This document shows positions 47,059 through 55,500 of a stretch of DNA of 64,000 nucleotides, piece after piece (position 1 is the first letter of the stretch; every line of letters begins with the position of its first letter). Under the pieces are notes generated by a model. That model had not been told where the DNA came from. It did no database searches and saw only the letters and a program-made list of their open reading frames with translations. The DNA lies in the NCBI RefSeq assembly GCF_018967645.1, contig NZ_JAHLZF010000011.1, forward strand, positions 33,019-97,018. Direction: 5' to 3'. The DNA comes from Allobacillus halotolerans. GTDB lineage: Bacteria > Bacillota > Bacilli > Bacillales > Alkalibacillaceae. The position numbers and the translations under genes were made by a program.

Positions 47059-47087
47059 TTGGCAAAATGCTAAAATCATAGTATGAT
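47059..47087 (+). promoter_or_regulatory. Predicted SigA promoter of recA
   Basis: TTGGCA (47059-47064), a 17-base spacer and TATGAT (47082-47087). It is the best housekeeping promoter match in this part of the window and lies 30 bases before the recA start. Confidence 0.75.
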
Positions 47088-47116
47088 AGAGTTAGTTAAA
47101 TGAAGGGGGAAAATTA

Positions 47117-48157
47117 ATGAGTGAGCGTAAACAAGCACTTGATATGGCTTTAAAGCAAATAGAGAAGCAATTTGGTAAAGGTTCCATCATGAAATTAGGC
47201 GAAAGTGAAGGACAGAGAGTTTCAACGGTATCTTCTGGTTCACTAAGTTTAGATATTGCACTTGGTGTTGGCGGTTATCCACGCGGAAGAATTGTTGAAA
47301 TCTATGGTCCAGAATCTTCTGGTAAAACAACTGTTGCTTTGCATGCGATTGCAGAAGCACAAAAGCAGGGAGGACAAGCAGCATTTATCGATGCGGAGCA
47401 CGCGCTTGATCCTGTCTATGCGAAGAATCTAGGTGTAGATATTGATGAATTATTATTATCACAACCAGATACAGGTGAACAAGCACTTGAGATTGCTGAG
47501 GCATTAGTCCGTAGTGGAGCAATCGATATTGTTGTCATTGACTCCGTTGCTGCTTTGGTACCGAAAGCTGAAATTGAGGGAGAGATGGGCGATGCGCACG
47601 TCGGTCTTCAAGCTCGTTTAATGTCCCAGGCATTAAGAAAGCTTTCCGGTGCAATCAATAAGTCGAAAACGACAGCGATATTCATTAACCAAATTCGTGA
47701 AAAAGTAGGCGTAATGTTCGGAAATCCTGAAACAACACCTGGTGGACGGGCATTAAAATTCTATTCTTCTGTTCGATTAGAAGTTCGACGGGCTGAAACG
47801 TTGAAACAAGGTAATGAAATGGTCGGGAACAAAACGCGTCTTAAAGTCGTTAAGAATAAGGTAGCCCCACCATTCCGTCAAGCTGAAGTGGATATTATGT
47901 ATGGAAAAGGAATTTCTAAAGAAGGAGAAGTCCTTGATTTAGGAACGGATCAAGATATCGTCGAGAAAAGCGGGTCATGGTATTCTTATCAAGGCGAGAA
48001 ACTTGGACAAGGTAGAGAAAATGCGAAACAATTCTTCTTGGATAATCCAGATATCTATGAAAGCGTGTATGATGAATTACGAGATGCCTACAATATATCT
48101 GGCAAAGAACCTGATGAGGAACAAGCAGAAGATCAGGAAGAGCTAGATTTAAACTAG
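47117..48157 (+). CDS. recA: Recombinase RecA
   Basis: 346 residues. Walker A is GPESSGKTT near residues 64-72, Walker B is [15 protein letters not shown], and the DNA-binding loop regions [19 protein letters not shown] and [20 protein letters not shown] are intact. The tail is acidic and ends EDQEELDLN. It performs homologous recombination and stimulates LexA autocleavage. Start ATG 47117 follows AAGGGGGA. The promoter and SOS box are upstream and a terminator downstream, so it is a single-gene unit. Confidence 0.98.
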   Translation: MSERKQALDMALKQIEKQFGKGSIMKLGESEGQRVSTVSSGSLSLDIALGVGGYPRGRIVEIYGPESSGKTTVALHAIAEAQKQGGQAAFIDAEHALDPVYAKNLGVDIDELLLSQPDTGEQALEIAEALVRSGAIDIVVIDSVAALVPKAEIEGEMGDAHVGLQARLMSQALRKLSGAINKSKTTAIFINQIREKVGVMFGNPETTPGGRALKFYSSVRLEVRRAETLKQGNEMVGNKTRLKVVKNKVAPPFRQAEVDIMYGKGISKEGEVLDLGTDQDIVEKSGSWYSYQGEKLGQGRENAKQFFLDNPDIYESVYDELRDAYNISGKEPDEEQAEDQEELDLN

Positions 48158-48207
48158 TCATCCTAATTTAGTGTAAGAATAAACGAAAAGAAGCTGTTCT
48201 TTAATAT

Positions 48208-48268
48208 AAAGTAGTTCAGTTTTAGTGTGCAAACCTTCAATTTGCCCTTCAATTGAACTACTTTTTTT
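48208..48268 (+). terminator. Intrinsic terminator after recA
   Basis: AAAGTAGTTCA (48208-48218) pairs with TGAACTACTTT (48254-48264), followed by TTTT. The loop is long (35 bases). The same stem sequence recurs in the terminator after ricA. Confidence 0.8.
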
Positions 48269-48396
48269 GTCTTTTTTAGGGAAAACCATATCGATAAAAG
48301 TGAAGGATTGAACTCAATTACAAACAATTGATTTTGTTGAACTAAAGAAATCACAAAATCTTTTGTCGAAATTGTTGTACGATTTCGGAGGTTTCC

Positions 48397-48425
48397 TTGA
48401 CATGATTTATGGACAGGCTTAAAAT
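48397..48425 (+). promoter_or_regulatory. Predicted SigA promoter of rny
   Basis: A consensus TTGACA (48397-48402), a 17-base spacer and TAAAAT (48420-48425), giving a leader of about 110 bases. Immediately downstream AAAATGAAA and TTTCATTTTTT (48421-48447) could form a weak hairpin at the transcript's 5' end. Confidence 0.7.
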
Positions 48426-48542
48426 GAAAGTGTATAATTTTCATTTTTTAAGTCAAAAAATGATGACAAGATTGTACATTACCGACTGAAACAAAACAAT
48501 TGGATCAATTGAAAAAAATGAATAGCAAGAGGAGGTGAACGT

Positions 48543-50108
48543 ATGGATAGTTTACCGATCATTATCATCTCCATTTTGCTTGCTTTAGTTGTCGGTACTG
48601 TTGTTGGGTATCTTATTCGTAAGAAGATTGCAGAAGCGAAAATTTCTAGTGCTGAAGAGCTTGCTAAACAAATTGTCGAAGAAGGTGAGCGGAACGCAGA
48701 ATCAGCGAAACGTGAAGCGCTGTTAGAAGCGAAAGACGAAAATCACCAATTGCGTCAAGAGCAAGAACAAGAGTTACGCGAAAGACGTTCAGAAATCCAG
48801 AAACAAGAGAATCGTCTGATGCTCAAGGAAGAAACCCTTGATCGTAAAAGTGAAACTTTGGATAAACGTGAGCTGATGTTAGAAGAAAAAGAAGAATCCT
48901 TGACAGAAAAACAACAACAACTTAATAAAGCGGAAAGCAAAGTGGAAGAAATGGTTGCTGAACAGCAGAAAGAACTGGAACGTATTTCAGGCTTTACGGA
49001 AGAAGAAGCACGTCAAATCATTCTTGATCGAGTAGAAAAAGAAATGGCGCATGAAACGGCATTATTGATTAAACGTGAAGAAACGAAAGCCAAGGAGCAA
49101 GCGGATAAGAAAGCAAAAGAGCTGCTCTCCTTAGCAATCCAGCGCTGTGCAGCAGATCATGTATCGGAAACGACTGTGTCTGTCGTCAACTTGCCTAATG
49201 ATGAAATGAAAGGACGAATCATTGGTAGGGAAGGACGAAATATCCGTACTTTGGAAACATTGACTGGTATTGACCTAATTATTGATGATACACCAGAAGC
49301 GGTAATATTATCTGGCTTCGACCCAGTACGCAGAGAAATTGCGCGCATAGCGCTTGAAAATCTCGTTCAGGACGGAAGAATCCACCCAGCTCGAATTGAA
49401 GAGATGGTGGAGAAATCCCGCCGCGAAGTCGATGACTATATCCGTGAGGTTGGTGAAGAGGCTACGTTCGAAATTGGTGCACATGGAATACATCCTGATC
49501 TCATCAAAATCATCGGCCGATTAAACTACCGTACAAGTTATGGTCAGAACGTCTTAAAGCACTCATTAGAAGTAGCCTATTTATCAGGACTTCTAGCCGC
49601 AGAGCTTGGTGAAGACGAGCAACTTGCCAGACGAGCTGGTTTATTGCATGATATCGGAAAAGCCGTGGATCATGAAGTAGAAGGCAGTCACGTTGAAATT
49701 GGTAAGGAAATCGCTCAGAAGTATAAAGAACACCCTGTTGTCATCAATGCGATTGCATCTCACCATGGTGATGAGGAACCGACAAGCATCATTTCCGTAT
49801 TAGTGGCTGCTGCTGATGCTCTATCAGCTGCTCGCCCAGGAGCAAGAAGTGAGTCGTTGGAAAACTATATTAAACGACTTGAAAAATTAGAATCGATTGC
49901 CGATTCTTATGAAGGTGTCGAAAAATCATTTGCCATTCAGGCTGGACGTGAAGTTCGAATTATGGTCCGCCCAGATGATATCGATGATGCAACAGCTATT
50001 CAATTAGCAAGAGAGATTCGTAAACAGATCGAAGAAGGTCTGGAGTATCCAGGTCACATCAAAGTAACAGTCATCCGTGAAACACGCGTTGTTGAATACG
50101 CAAAATAA
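48543..50108 (+). CDS. rny: Ribonuclease Y
   Basis: 521 residues; membrane-anchored endoribonuclease that starts bulk mRNA decay. The N-terminal membrane helix (3-24, [20 protein letters not shown]) is followed by a long coiled coil to about 200. A KH domain ([17 protein letters not shown]) and an HD domain with [12 protein letters not shown] complete the enzyme. Start ATG 48543 follows AAGAGGAGGTGAA. Confidence 0.97.
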   Translation: MDSLPIIIISILLALVVGTVVGYLIRKKIAEAKISSAEELAKQIVEEGERNAESAKREALLEAKDENHQLRQEQEQELRERRSEIQKQENRLMLKEETLDRKSETLDKRELMLEEKEESLTEKQQQLNKAESKVEEMVAEQQKELERISGFTEEEARQIILDRVEKEMAHETALLIKREETKAKEQADKKAKELLSLAIQRCAADHVSETTVSVVNLPNDEMKGRIIGREGRNIRTLETLTGIDLIIDDTPEAVILSGFDPVRREIARIALENLVQDGRIHPARIEEMVEKSRREVDDYIREVGEEATFEIGAHGIHPDLIKIIGRLNYRTSYGQNVLKHSLEVAYLSGLLAAELGEDEQLARRAGLLHDIGKAVDHEVEGSHVEIGKEIAQKYKEHPVVINAIASHHGDEEPTSIISVLVAAADALSAARPGARSESLENYIKRLEKLESIADSYEGVEKSFAIQAGREVRIMVRPDDIDDATAIQLAREIRKQIEEGLEYPGHIKVTVIRETRVVEYAK

Positions 50109-50110
50109 GC

Positions 50111-50156
50111 AAAATGCCAAAAGACTGACGAAAGTTCAGCGCTTTTGGCATTTTTT
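50111..50156 (+). terminator. Intrinsic terminator after rny
   Basis: AAAATGCCAAAAG (50111-50123) and CTTTTGGCATTTT (50142-50154), continuing into a T tract. Confidence 0.88.
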
Positions 50157-50282
50157 AACCTTAATGATGATTACATTGAAAAACGTCTAGGTGTAGTACA
50201 TAAATCACACCTATCAATCTTTTGACTCACTAATCAGATTATGCAACGATAAATGTATTGAACGGTAGAAAGGAAATTGAAA

Positions 50283-51080
50283 ATGAACATTTTGTTTATC
50301 GGTGATGTTGTTGGCAAACCAGGACGAACAGCATTAAAAGAACATTTACCTAATTTAAAGAAAGAATACAAAGCAGATTTAACTATTGTGAATGGAGAAA
50401 ACGCGGCTCACGGTAAGGGTCTTACGAAACCCATCTACCATAACTTCCTTGAGTGGGGCGCGGATATGATCACGATGGGTAACCATACGTTCGATAAAAA
50501 AGAGATATTCGATTTTATTGATGATGCCGATCGGATTGTTCGACCTGCAAATTACCCAACAGGAACACCTGGAATTGGTATGCGATTTATGAACATTCAT
50601 GACAAGGTAGTTGCAGTCATTAATATCCAAGGACGAACTTTTTTACCTCCATTGGACGACCCATTTCAAGTGATTGATACGCTAATTGAGAAGGCTAAAA
50701 AACGAACTTCAATTATATTCGTCGATTTTCATGCGGAAGCGACGAGTGAAAAACAGGCTTTTGGTTGGTATCTAGATGGTCGTGTGAGTTGTGTGGTTGG
50801 CACACATACCCATGTCCAAACATCAGATGAACGAATATTGCCTAAGGGTACTGCTTTCATTACCGATGTCGGTATGACGGGTCCTTATGACAGTGTGATA
50901 GGGACAGAAATCGAATCTGTTATTAGAAGATTCAGAACATCCTTACCTGTCCGCTTTGAAGTACCGGAAACCAATCGAACTGTTCTCAGTGGAGTCATCG
51001 TTTCAGTTGAAGAATCAACGGGTATAGCTAAGCGTATAAAGCGAATACTGATTAATGATGACCATATTAAATTTAGTTGA
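50283..51080 (+). CDS. ymdB: Metallophosphoesterase YmdB (2',3'-cyclic nucleotide phosphodiesterase type)
   Basis: 265 residues. The metal site motifs of the family are present: FIGDVVGKPGR at the N-terminus, NGENAAHGKG, MGNHTFDKKEI, FHAEATSEKQA and GTHTHVQTSD. In B. subtilis YmdB hydrolyses 2',3'-cAMP and affects biofilm versus motility choice and RNase Y-linked control. ATG 50283 fits the ribosome binding site GAAAGGA better than TTG 50277. It follows rny, the conserved pair. Confidence 0.95.
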   Translation: MNILFIGDVVGKPGRTALKEHLPNLKKEYKADLTIVNGENAAHGKGLTKPIYHNFLEWGADMITMGNHTFDKKEIFDFIDDADRIVRPANYPTGTPGIGMRFMNIHDKVVAVINIQGRTFLPPLDDPFQVIDTLIEKAKKRTSIIFVDFHAEATSEKQAFGWYLDGRVSCVVGTHTHVQTSDERILPKGTAFITDVGMTGPYDSVIGTEIESVIRRFRTSLPVRFEVPETNRTVLSGVIVSVEESTGIAKRIKRILINDDHIKFS

Positions 51081-51187
51081 ATATTTGAATTTTTCGGACA
51101 AGTGATTCATAATTAATGTAATAGGTTCCAGTCATGATGAATAGATTAGTGATGAAATCAATTTAGCTGATGAAGGAGGAACTAGTA

Positions 51188-51448
51188 ATGGAAATACTCA
51201 AAGTTTCAGCAAAATCGAATCCAAACTCTGTAGCAGGTGCTTTAGCAAACGTGCTTCGTGAACGAGGTTCAGCAGAAATTCAAGCAATTGGTGCCGGAGC
51301 ATTGAATCAAGCTGTGAAAGCAGTAGCCATTGCAAGAGGATTTGTCGCTCCTAGTGGCGTTGACTTAATTTGTATACCAGCCTTTACAGACATCATGATT
51401 GACCAAGAAGAACGAACAGCAATCAAGTTAATTGTAGAACCTAGATAA
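51188..51448 (+). CDS. spoVS: Stage V sporulation protein S
   Basis: 86 residues, exactly the Bacillus length and nearly invariant in the family (MEILKVSAKSNPNSVAGALA, IARGFVAPSGVDLICIPAF). Alba-like small protein; its loss in B. subtilis blocks spore coat assembly and heat resistance, and it also affects septation. ATG 51188 follows AAGGAGGA. I could not find a convincing SigH promoter in the preceding 100 bases although B. subtilis spoVS uses one. Confidence 0.97.
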   Translation: MEILKVSAKSNPNSVAGALANVLRERGSAEIQAIGAGALNQAVKAVAIARGFVAPSGVDLICIPAFTDIMIDQEERTAIKLIVEPR

Positions 51449-51481
51449 TTAAAAGATAGTACGAAATTATTTGAATCACTG

Positions 51482-51517
51482 ACTGGCATTGAAACTATAT
51501 TTCAATGCCAGTTTTAA
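51482..51517 (+). terminator. Intrinsic terminator after spoVS
   Basis: ACTGGCATTGAAA (51482-51494) and TTTCAATGCCAGT (51500-51512) form a perfect 13-bp stem, followed by TTTAATT. Confidence 0.85.
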
Positions 51518-51670
51518 TTATGAGATGATAAATGTGTCGATTTTCTCACATTTCCTTTGTAACTGTCATGATTGTGTTGTTAAAATAAGATAAAGTCGAT
51601 ATACTGTTAACATGTACGAATGACCATATAAGTTCGTTGAGATAGATTTTTTATTGAAAGGAGATTCATT

Positions 51671-53251
51671 ATGAATGAAAAACAGCGAAAAGAGCTGAAT
51701 CAAGTGAATCCAGTCGATCCTGCCGAAAAGAATGAGCAGGATAACTTGTCGCGTATAAAAGAAAAAACTTCAGATGATTTTATGAAATATTTTGAAGCGA
51801 CCTATGAACCACCAAATATGAAAAAAGCCAAAAAACGGCTGAAGAAAGAAGTCCAATACCATGATGATTTTGAAATTCCAGAAGAATTAGCAAGTATCGG
51901 TGAAGGGCGTAAATTTCTGATCCGTACATATGGCTGTCAAATGAATGAACATGACACAGAAGTCATGTCAGGAATTTTGACAGAAATGGGATTTGAGGCA
52001 ACGACAGAAACAAAAGAAGCGGATATCATCTTGCTGAATACTTGTGCAATCCGGGAAAATGCTGAAAATAAGGTTTTTGGTGAAATCGGTCACCTCAAAC
52101 CATTGAAAATGGAAAACCCGGATTTAATTATTGGTGTATGCGGATGTATGTCACAAGAGGAGTCTGTCGTTAACAAGATTCTTAAAAAATACCAATACGT
52201 GGACTTGATTTTCGGTACGCATAATATTCATCGTCTACCACAACTTGTTCAAAATGCTTATATGAGTAAGGAAATGGTTGTCGAAGTGTGGTCTAAAGAA
52301 GGCGACATTATTGAAAACATGCCAAAACGACGTCACGGAAAAATCAAAGCTTGGGTAAATATCATGTATGGTTGTGATAAGTTTTGTACGTATTGCATTG
52401 TGCCTTATACGCGTGGTAAAGAGCGGAGCCGACGTCCAGAAGATATTATTCAAGAAATTCGCCATTTAGCCGCACAAGGGTACAAGGAAGTTACATTGCT
52501 GGGCCAAAACGTTAACGCTTATGGCAAAGATTTGGATATCGATTACGGTCTAGGCGACCTGATGGATGAAATTCGTAAAATCGATATTCCACGCGTGAAG
52601 TTTACCACTTCCCATCCACGTGATTTTGATGATCGATTAATTGAAGTGTTGGCTAAAGGCGGCAATTTAATGCCTTATATCCACCTACCTGTTCAATCAG
52701 GAAGCTCAGACATTTTACGTGTCATGGCACGTCGTTATACCCGTGAAAACTATTTGGAATTGGTGCGAAAAATTAAAGAAACAATTCCGAATGCAGCATT
52801 GACAACCGATATTATCGTTGGTTTTCCGAATGAGACGAATGAACAATTTGAAGAAACGCTTTCTCTCTACCATGAGGTCGGATTTGAAGGTGCATACACG
52901 TTTATTTATTCACCACGTGAAGGAACACCTTCTGCCAGAATCGATGATAAAATTTCTATGGATGAGAAAAAAGAACGTCTACAACGTTTGAATGCAATCG
53001 TTAATGAATATTCACTTAAAGCGATGGAGAAATATCAAGATAAAACAGTAAAAGTACTTGTAGAAGGCACGAGTAAAAAGAACGATGAAGTCTTAGCGGG
53101 TTATACAGAAAGAGGGAAACTCGTCAATTTCGAGGGACCAAAATCGGCTATTGGAGAAATCGTTGAAGTTAAAATAACAAATACGAAAACTTGGTCACTT
53201 GATGGTACAATGGTAGAAAAAGCAGCGAGTGAACAAGTAGAGGTGATTTAA
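51671..53251 (+). CDS. miaB: tRNA-2-methylthio-N6-isopentenyladenosine synthase
   Basis: 526 residues; radical SAM enzyme that adds the 2-methylthio group at A37 after MiaA acts. A charged Firmicute-specific leader of about 70 residues precedes the first cluster domain ([29 protein letters not shown]). The radical SAM cysteines are in [22 protein letters not shown], and the TRAM domain is at the end. Start ATG 51671 follows AAAGGAGA. The stop is directly followed by the ricA start. Confidence 0.96.
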   Translation: MNEKQRKELNQVNPVDPAEKNEQDNLSRIKEKTSDDFMKYFEATYEPPNMKKAKKRLKKEVQYHDDFEIPEELASIGEGRKFLIRTYGCQMNEHDTEVMSGILTEMGFEATTETKEADIILLNTCAIRENAENKVFGEIGHLKPLKMENPDLIIGVCGCMSQEESVVNKILKKYQYVDLIFGTHNIHRLPQLVQNAYMSKEMVVEVWSKEGDIIENMPKRRHGKIKAWVNIMYGCDKFCTYCIVPYTRGKERSRRPEDIIQEIRHLAAQGYKEVTLLGQNVNAYGKDLDIDYGLGDLMDEIRKIDIPRVKFTTSHPRDFDDRLIEVLAKGGNLMPYIHLPVQSGSSDILRVMARRYTRENYLELVRKIKETIPNAALTTDIIVGFPNETNEQFEETLSLYHEVGFEGAYTFIYSPREGTPSARIDDKISMDEKKERLQRLNAIVNEYSLKAMEKYQDKTVKVLVEGTSKKNDEVLAGYTERGKLVNFEGPKSAIGEIVEVKITNTKTWSLDGTMVEKAASEQVEVI

Positions 53252-53653
53252 ATGGCAGAATATACAAGAAAACAAGTAATTGAAGAAGCACAAGAGTTAG
53301 CGAAAAAGCTTTCAAAAATCGAAGAGATCGATCGCTTCAGACAATTAGAAATTAAAATAAACGAAAATAAAAAGGTCCAAGCTCATATTGCGAAAATCAA
53401 AGCATTACAAAAACAAGCCGTTAATTTGCAACACTATGATAAACATGGTGCACTTGAGCAAGTTGAAGCTGAATTGGATCGCTATCAAAAAGAATTGGAT
53501 GAAATCCCGATCGTTCAAGAATTTAAAGACTCTCAAGTTGTCGTCAATGACATTTTGCAACGTGTGACAAAAACAATTGCAGATGAAGTGACGAATGAAA
53601 TTGTTGGCGAGTCTGATGAAGATGTGCATGCATGTGAAGCTAATCGTAATTAA
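53252..53653 (+). CDS. ricA: RicA (YmcA), subunit of the RicAFT complex
   Basis: 133 residues, helical, of the YlbF/YmcA family: VQAHIAKIKALQKQAVNLQHY and VQEFKDSQVVVNDILQRV are the conserved core. RicA, YlbF and YaaT form an Fe-S complex that assists RNase Y cleavage and affects sporulation, competence and biofilm. The only cysteine is near the C-terminus (HACEANRN), as in the B. subtilis protein, where it helps bind a cluster. ATG 53252 abuts the miaB stop (TAAATG), so translation is coupled; rny lies in the same window. Confidence 0.92.
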   Translation: MAEYTRKQVIEEAQELAKKLSKIEEIDRFRQLEIKINENKKVQAHIAKIKALQKQAVNLQHYDKHGALEQVEAELDRYQKELDEIPIVQEFKDSQVVVNDILQRVTKTIADEVTNEIVGESDEDVHACEANRN

Positions 53654-53680
53654 TTTTAGCATTAGCTAGTTTCTTATTCG

Positions 53681-53736
53681 AGTAGTTCAGTTAGAAGCAA
53701 CTTTAACGAGTGCTTCTAATTTGAACTACTTTTTTC
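53681..53736 (+). terminator. Intrinsic terminator after ricA
   Basis: AGTAGTTCA (53681-53689) pairs with TGAACTACT (53722-53730), and inside it TTAGAAGCA (53691-53699) pairs with TGCTTCTAA (53711-53719), giving an almost unbroken 18-bp stem with a T tract. The outer stem repeats the one after recA. Confidence 0.88.
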
Positions 53737-53806
53737 TTAATTAAAATTCTGAAGTAATTGGAAGATGAACACTCGTCAAATTCTCTTACCGAGAAAGGAT
53801 GTACGC

Positions 53807-54646
53807 ATGAATTATCGAATCGTCATCATTAGTTTGTTAGTTGTTCTCTTGATGGGTGCCTGTACTTCTGATAATGATCCTTCAACTGAAAAAGACACCC
53901 AAGTATATCAATTGGAAAATGTGTATCAGTGGTTAAATGACTCGAATTTATTGGACGGAGAAGACGAAGATGTGACGACTAACTATACGGAAAATTATCA
54001 AGGAATCACAGAAGCTGTCCGTATTGGTGATATAACCATTTTTGAATTTAAAGAACCTAAATATACTGAGCAGTTTGAAGAGATTCCATTTGCGGTGACA
54101 AAAGAAAATATCGGTGTGTTTGTATCTGGATTTAGCTCTGAAATCGATGGTGTCCAAAAGGTTTTGGAGGCCCGGGAGGCTGTTGAGGGTTTACATAAAG
54201 GTTATTACATGTCTGCAGAGCAACAAGTTTTTGTTGAATCATTCAGAAATCAAAAGCTGAATCGTTTTGATACGTTTACTGAGCATTTTTATTCTTTAGA
54301 TGAGGACATTCACCAGGATACGTTCGACCGCTTTCTGTACAATGAGTCAGTCGAATGGCGAGGTGTGGTTGTACAAAGTGGCTCAGATTTATTTACCTCA
54401 GGGGATACCGAGTTTATGATTTACAGTGGAGATGATGACGTGGAAGATTGGGAGGGCATGCAGTCAATTCAAAATGATTTGTTGCCTTTCATGTTTGAAG
54501 CTCATTCGATTGCTCGCCCATTTGAGATTGAACATAAAAAATATGAACGTGGAGAATCAATTACGATCAGCGGACAACTGTCTGAGCAAGGTAGCCAATC
54601 GAAGAACAAACCCTGGAAACTTCGAAACTTTTCGATTATCGACTAA
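53807..54646 (+). CDS. Predicted lipoprotein of unknown function
   Basis: About 279 residues. A signal peptide (MNYRIVIISLLVVLLMGAC) ends in a lipobox-like MGAC, so Cys19 would be lipidated and the protein would sit outside the membrane. The mature part is strongly acidic. The C-terminal 80 residues (from about VEWRGVVVQSG to WKLRNFSIID) have the pattern of an OB-fold domain as seen in tRNA_anti-like lipoproteins; that is inference. I do not recognise a characterised family. It lies between ricA and cotE, which are adjacent in B. subtilis, so it looks like a lineage-specific insertion. ATG 53807 follows GAGAAAGGATG; an upstream in-frame start would bury the signal peptide. Confidence 0.75.
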   Translation: MNYRIVIISLLVVLLMGACTSDNDPSTEKDTQVYQLENVYQWLNDSNLLDGEDEDVTTNYTENYQGITEAVRIGDITIFEFKEPKYTEQFEEIPFAVTKENIGVFVSGFSSEIDGVQKVLEAREAVEGLHKGYYMSAEQQVFVESFRNQKLNRFDTFTEHFYSLDEDIHQDTFDRFLYNESVEWRGVVVQSGSDLFTSGDTEFMIYSGDDDVEDWEGMQSIQNDLLPFMFEAHSIARPFEIEHKKYERGESITISGQLSEQGSQSKNKPWKLRNFSIID

Positions 54647-54730
54647 CGGTTCACCATCATTGCATTTAAGCTGTTCTTTTAATTGGATTCGTCGTTCATA
54701 TAAATTTCTCTTCCTTTAAATCACCTTTTC

Positions 54731-54768
54731 TTAGGCATTGTCATAATTATAAAAGAACAATAGCCTAA
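54731..54768. repeat. Inverted repeat between lipoprotein gene and cotE
   Basis: TTAGGC-ATTGT (54731-54741) and ACAAT-A-GCCTAA (54757-54768) can form an 11-bp stem with one bulge. There is no T tract after it. Confidence 0.5.
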
Positions 54769-54783
54769 ACCTTAACAAGAATC

Positions 54784-54811
54784 ACAACAAACACCCAGGC
54801 AGCATAAGATA
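54784..54811 (+). promoter_or_regulatory. Predicted SigK-type promoter of cotE
   Basis: AC at 54784-54785, 17 bases, then CATAAGATA (54803-54811), fitting AC-N16/17-CATANNNTA. B. subtilis cotE has a SigE and a SigK promoter; the -10 here could serve either, but the -35 fits SigK. Confidence 0.5.
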
Positions 54812-54842
54812 AAGTGGCTTGATTAAAGGAGGAGGAATGTTA

Positions 54843-55370
54843 ATGAGTGATCGTGAATATCGTGAAATTATCACGAAGGCTGTTTGCGGCAAAGGAAAAA
54901 AATTCAGTGAAACCTCTCATATGTGTTCACCCAATTATAGACCGAACAGTATCCTTGGTTGCTGGGTCATTAACCACCAATACGAAGCACGTAAACGGGG
55001 ACATATTGTAGAAGTGAGTGGTTCATATGATATTAACGTATGGTACTCTTACAGCAATAATACGAAAACGGGTGTCATTACTGAGCGAAAACAATACGTT
55101 GATAAAGTACCAATTGCAATGAAAGATCGTAATACAATCAGTGATGATTTCGACGTTATTGCAAGAGCAACAAAGCAGCCAAATACGTTAGAATGTGAGA
55201 TTGCTGAAAAAGGAAATCAAATCAAAGTAGATTTGGAAAGAGAGTTTGTCGTTGATCTCATCGGTGAAACGAAGGTCTGGGCAAAAATCGAACCAGAAGG
55301 CTTTGATGAAAATGAAGTAGACTTTGATGACTTAGAGTCCGAATTAGCAGATATTGAAGTGAACGATTAA
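54843..55370 (+). CDS. cotE: Outer spore coat morphogenetic protein CotE
   Basis: About 175 residues. SDREYREIITKAVCGKGKKF, YDINVWYSYSNNTKTGVITER and EREFVVDLIGETKVW are the conserved blocks. The tail is acidic (NEVDFDDLESELADIEVND). CotE forms the ring on which the outer coat assembles in the mother cell. I use ATG 54843, 7 bases after AAAGGAGGAGG; ATG 54837 is too close to it. A sporulation-type promoter lies just upstream. Confidence 0.95.
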   Translation: MSDREYREIITKAVCGKGKKFSETSHMCSPNYRPNSILGCWVINHQYEARKRGHIVEVSGSYDINVWYSYSNNTKTGVITERKQYVDKVPIAMKDRNTISDDFDVIARATKQPNTLECEIAEKGNQIKVDLEREFVVDLIGETKVWAKIEPEGFDENEVDFDDLESELADIEVND

Positions 55371-55389
55371 TGGCCGATTCTATCACAAG

Positions 55390-55424
55390 CAGACTGATCA
55401 TAATGGTCAGTCTGTTATTTTTTT
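55390..55424 (+). terminator. Intrinsic terminator after cotE
   Basis: CAGACTGA (55390-55397) and TCAGTCTG (55407-55414), then TTATTTTTTT. Confidence 0.85.
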
Positions 55425-55459
55425 CATTGATTCAGTTGCTGAAGATTCGAATTCCACTA

Positions 55460-55468
55460 TGCTATAAT
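55460..55468 (+). promoter_or_regulatory. Extended -10 promoter candidate of mutS
   Basis: TGCTATAAT (55460-55468) is a consensus extended -10 element 32 bases before mutS. The -35 (CTGAAG at 55439, 18-base spacer) is weak, which extended -10 promoters tolerate. Confidence 0.6.
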
Positions 55469-55500
55469 AAGAGACAGTTAAGCAATTGGGGGACGTAAGA

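Noticed and set aside
51081..51187. SigH promoter of spoVS
   Set aside because: A GAAT at about 51138 has no AGGAWWW at the right distance; the match was too poor to report.
53252..53653. ricA as truncated because only one cysteine is present
   Set aside because: The B. subtilis protein also has a single C-terminal cysteine; other cluster ligands come from its partners.
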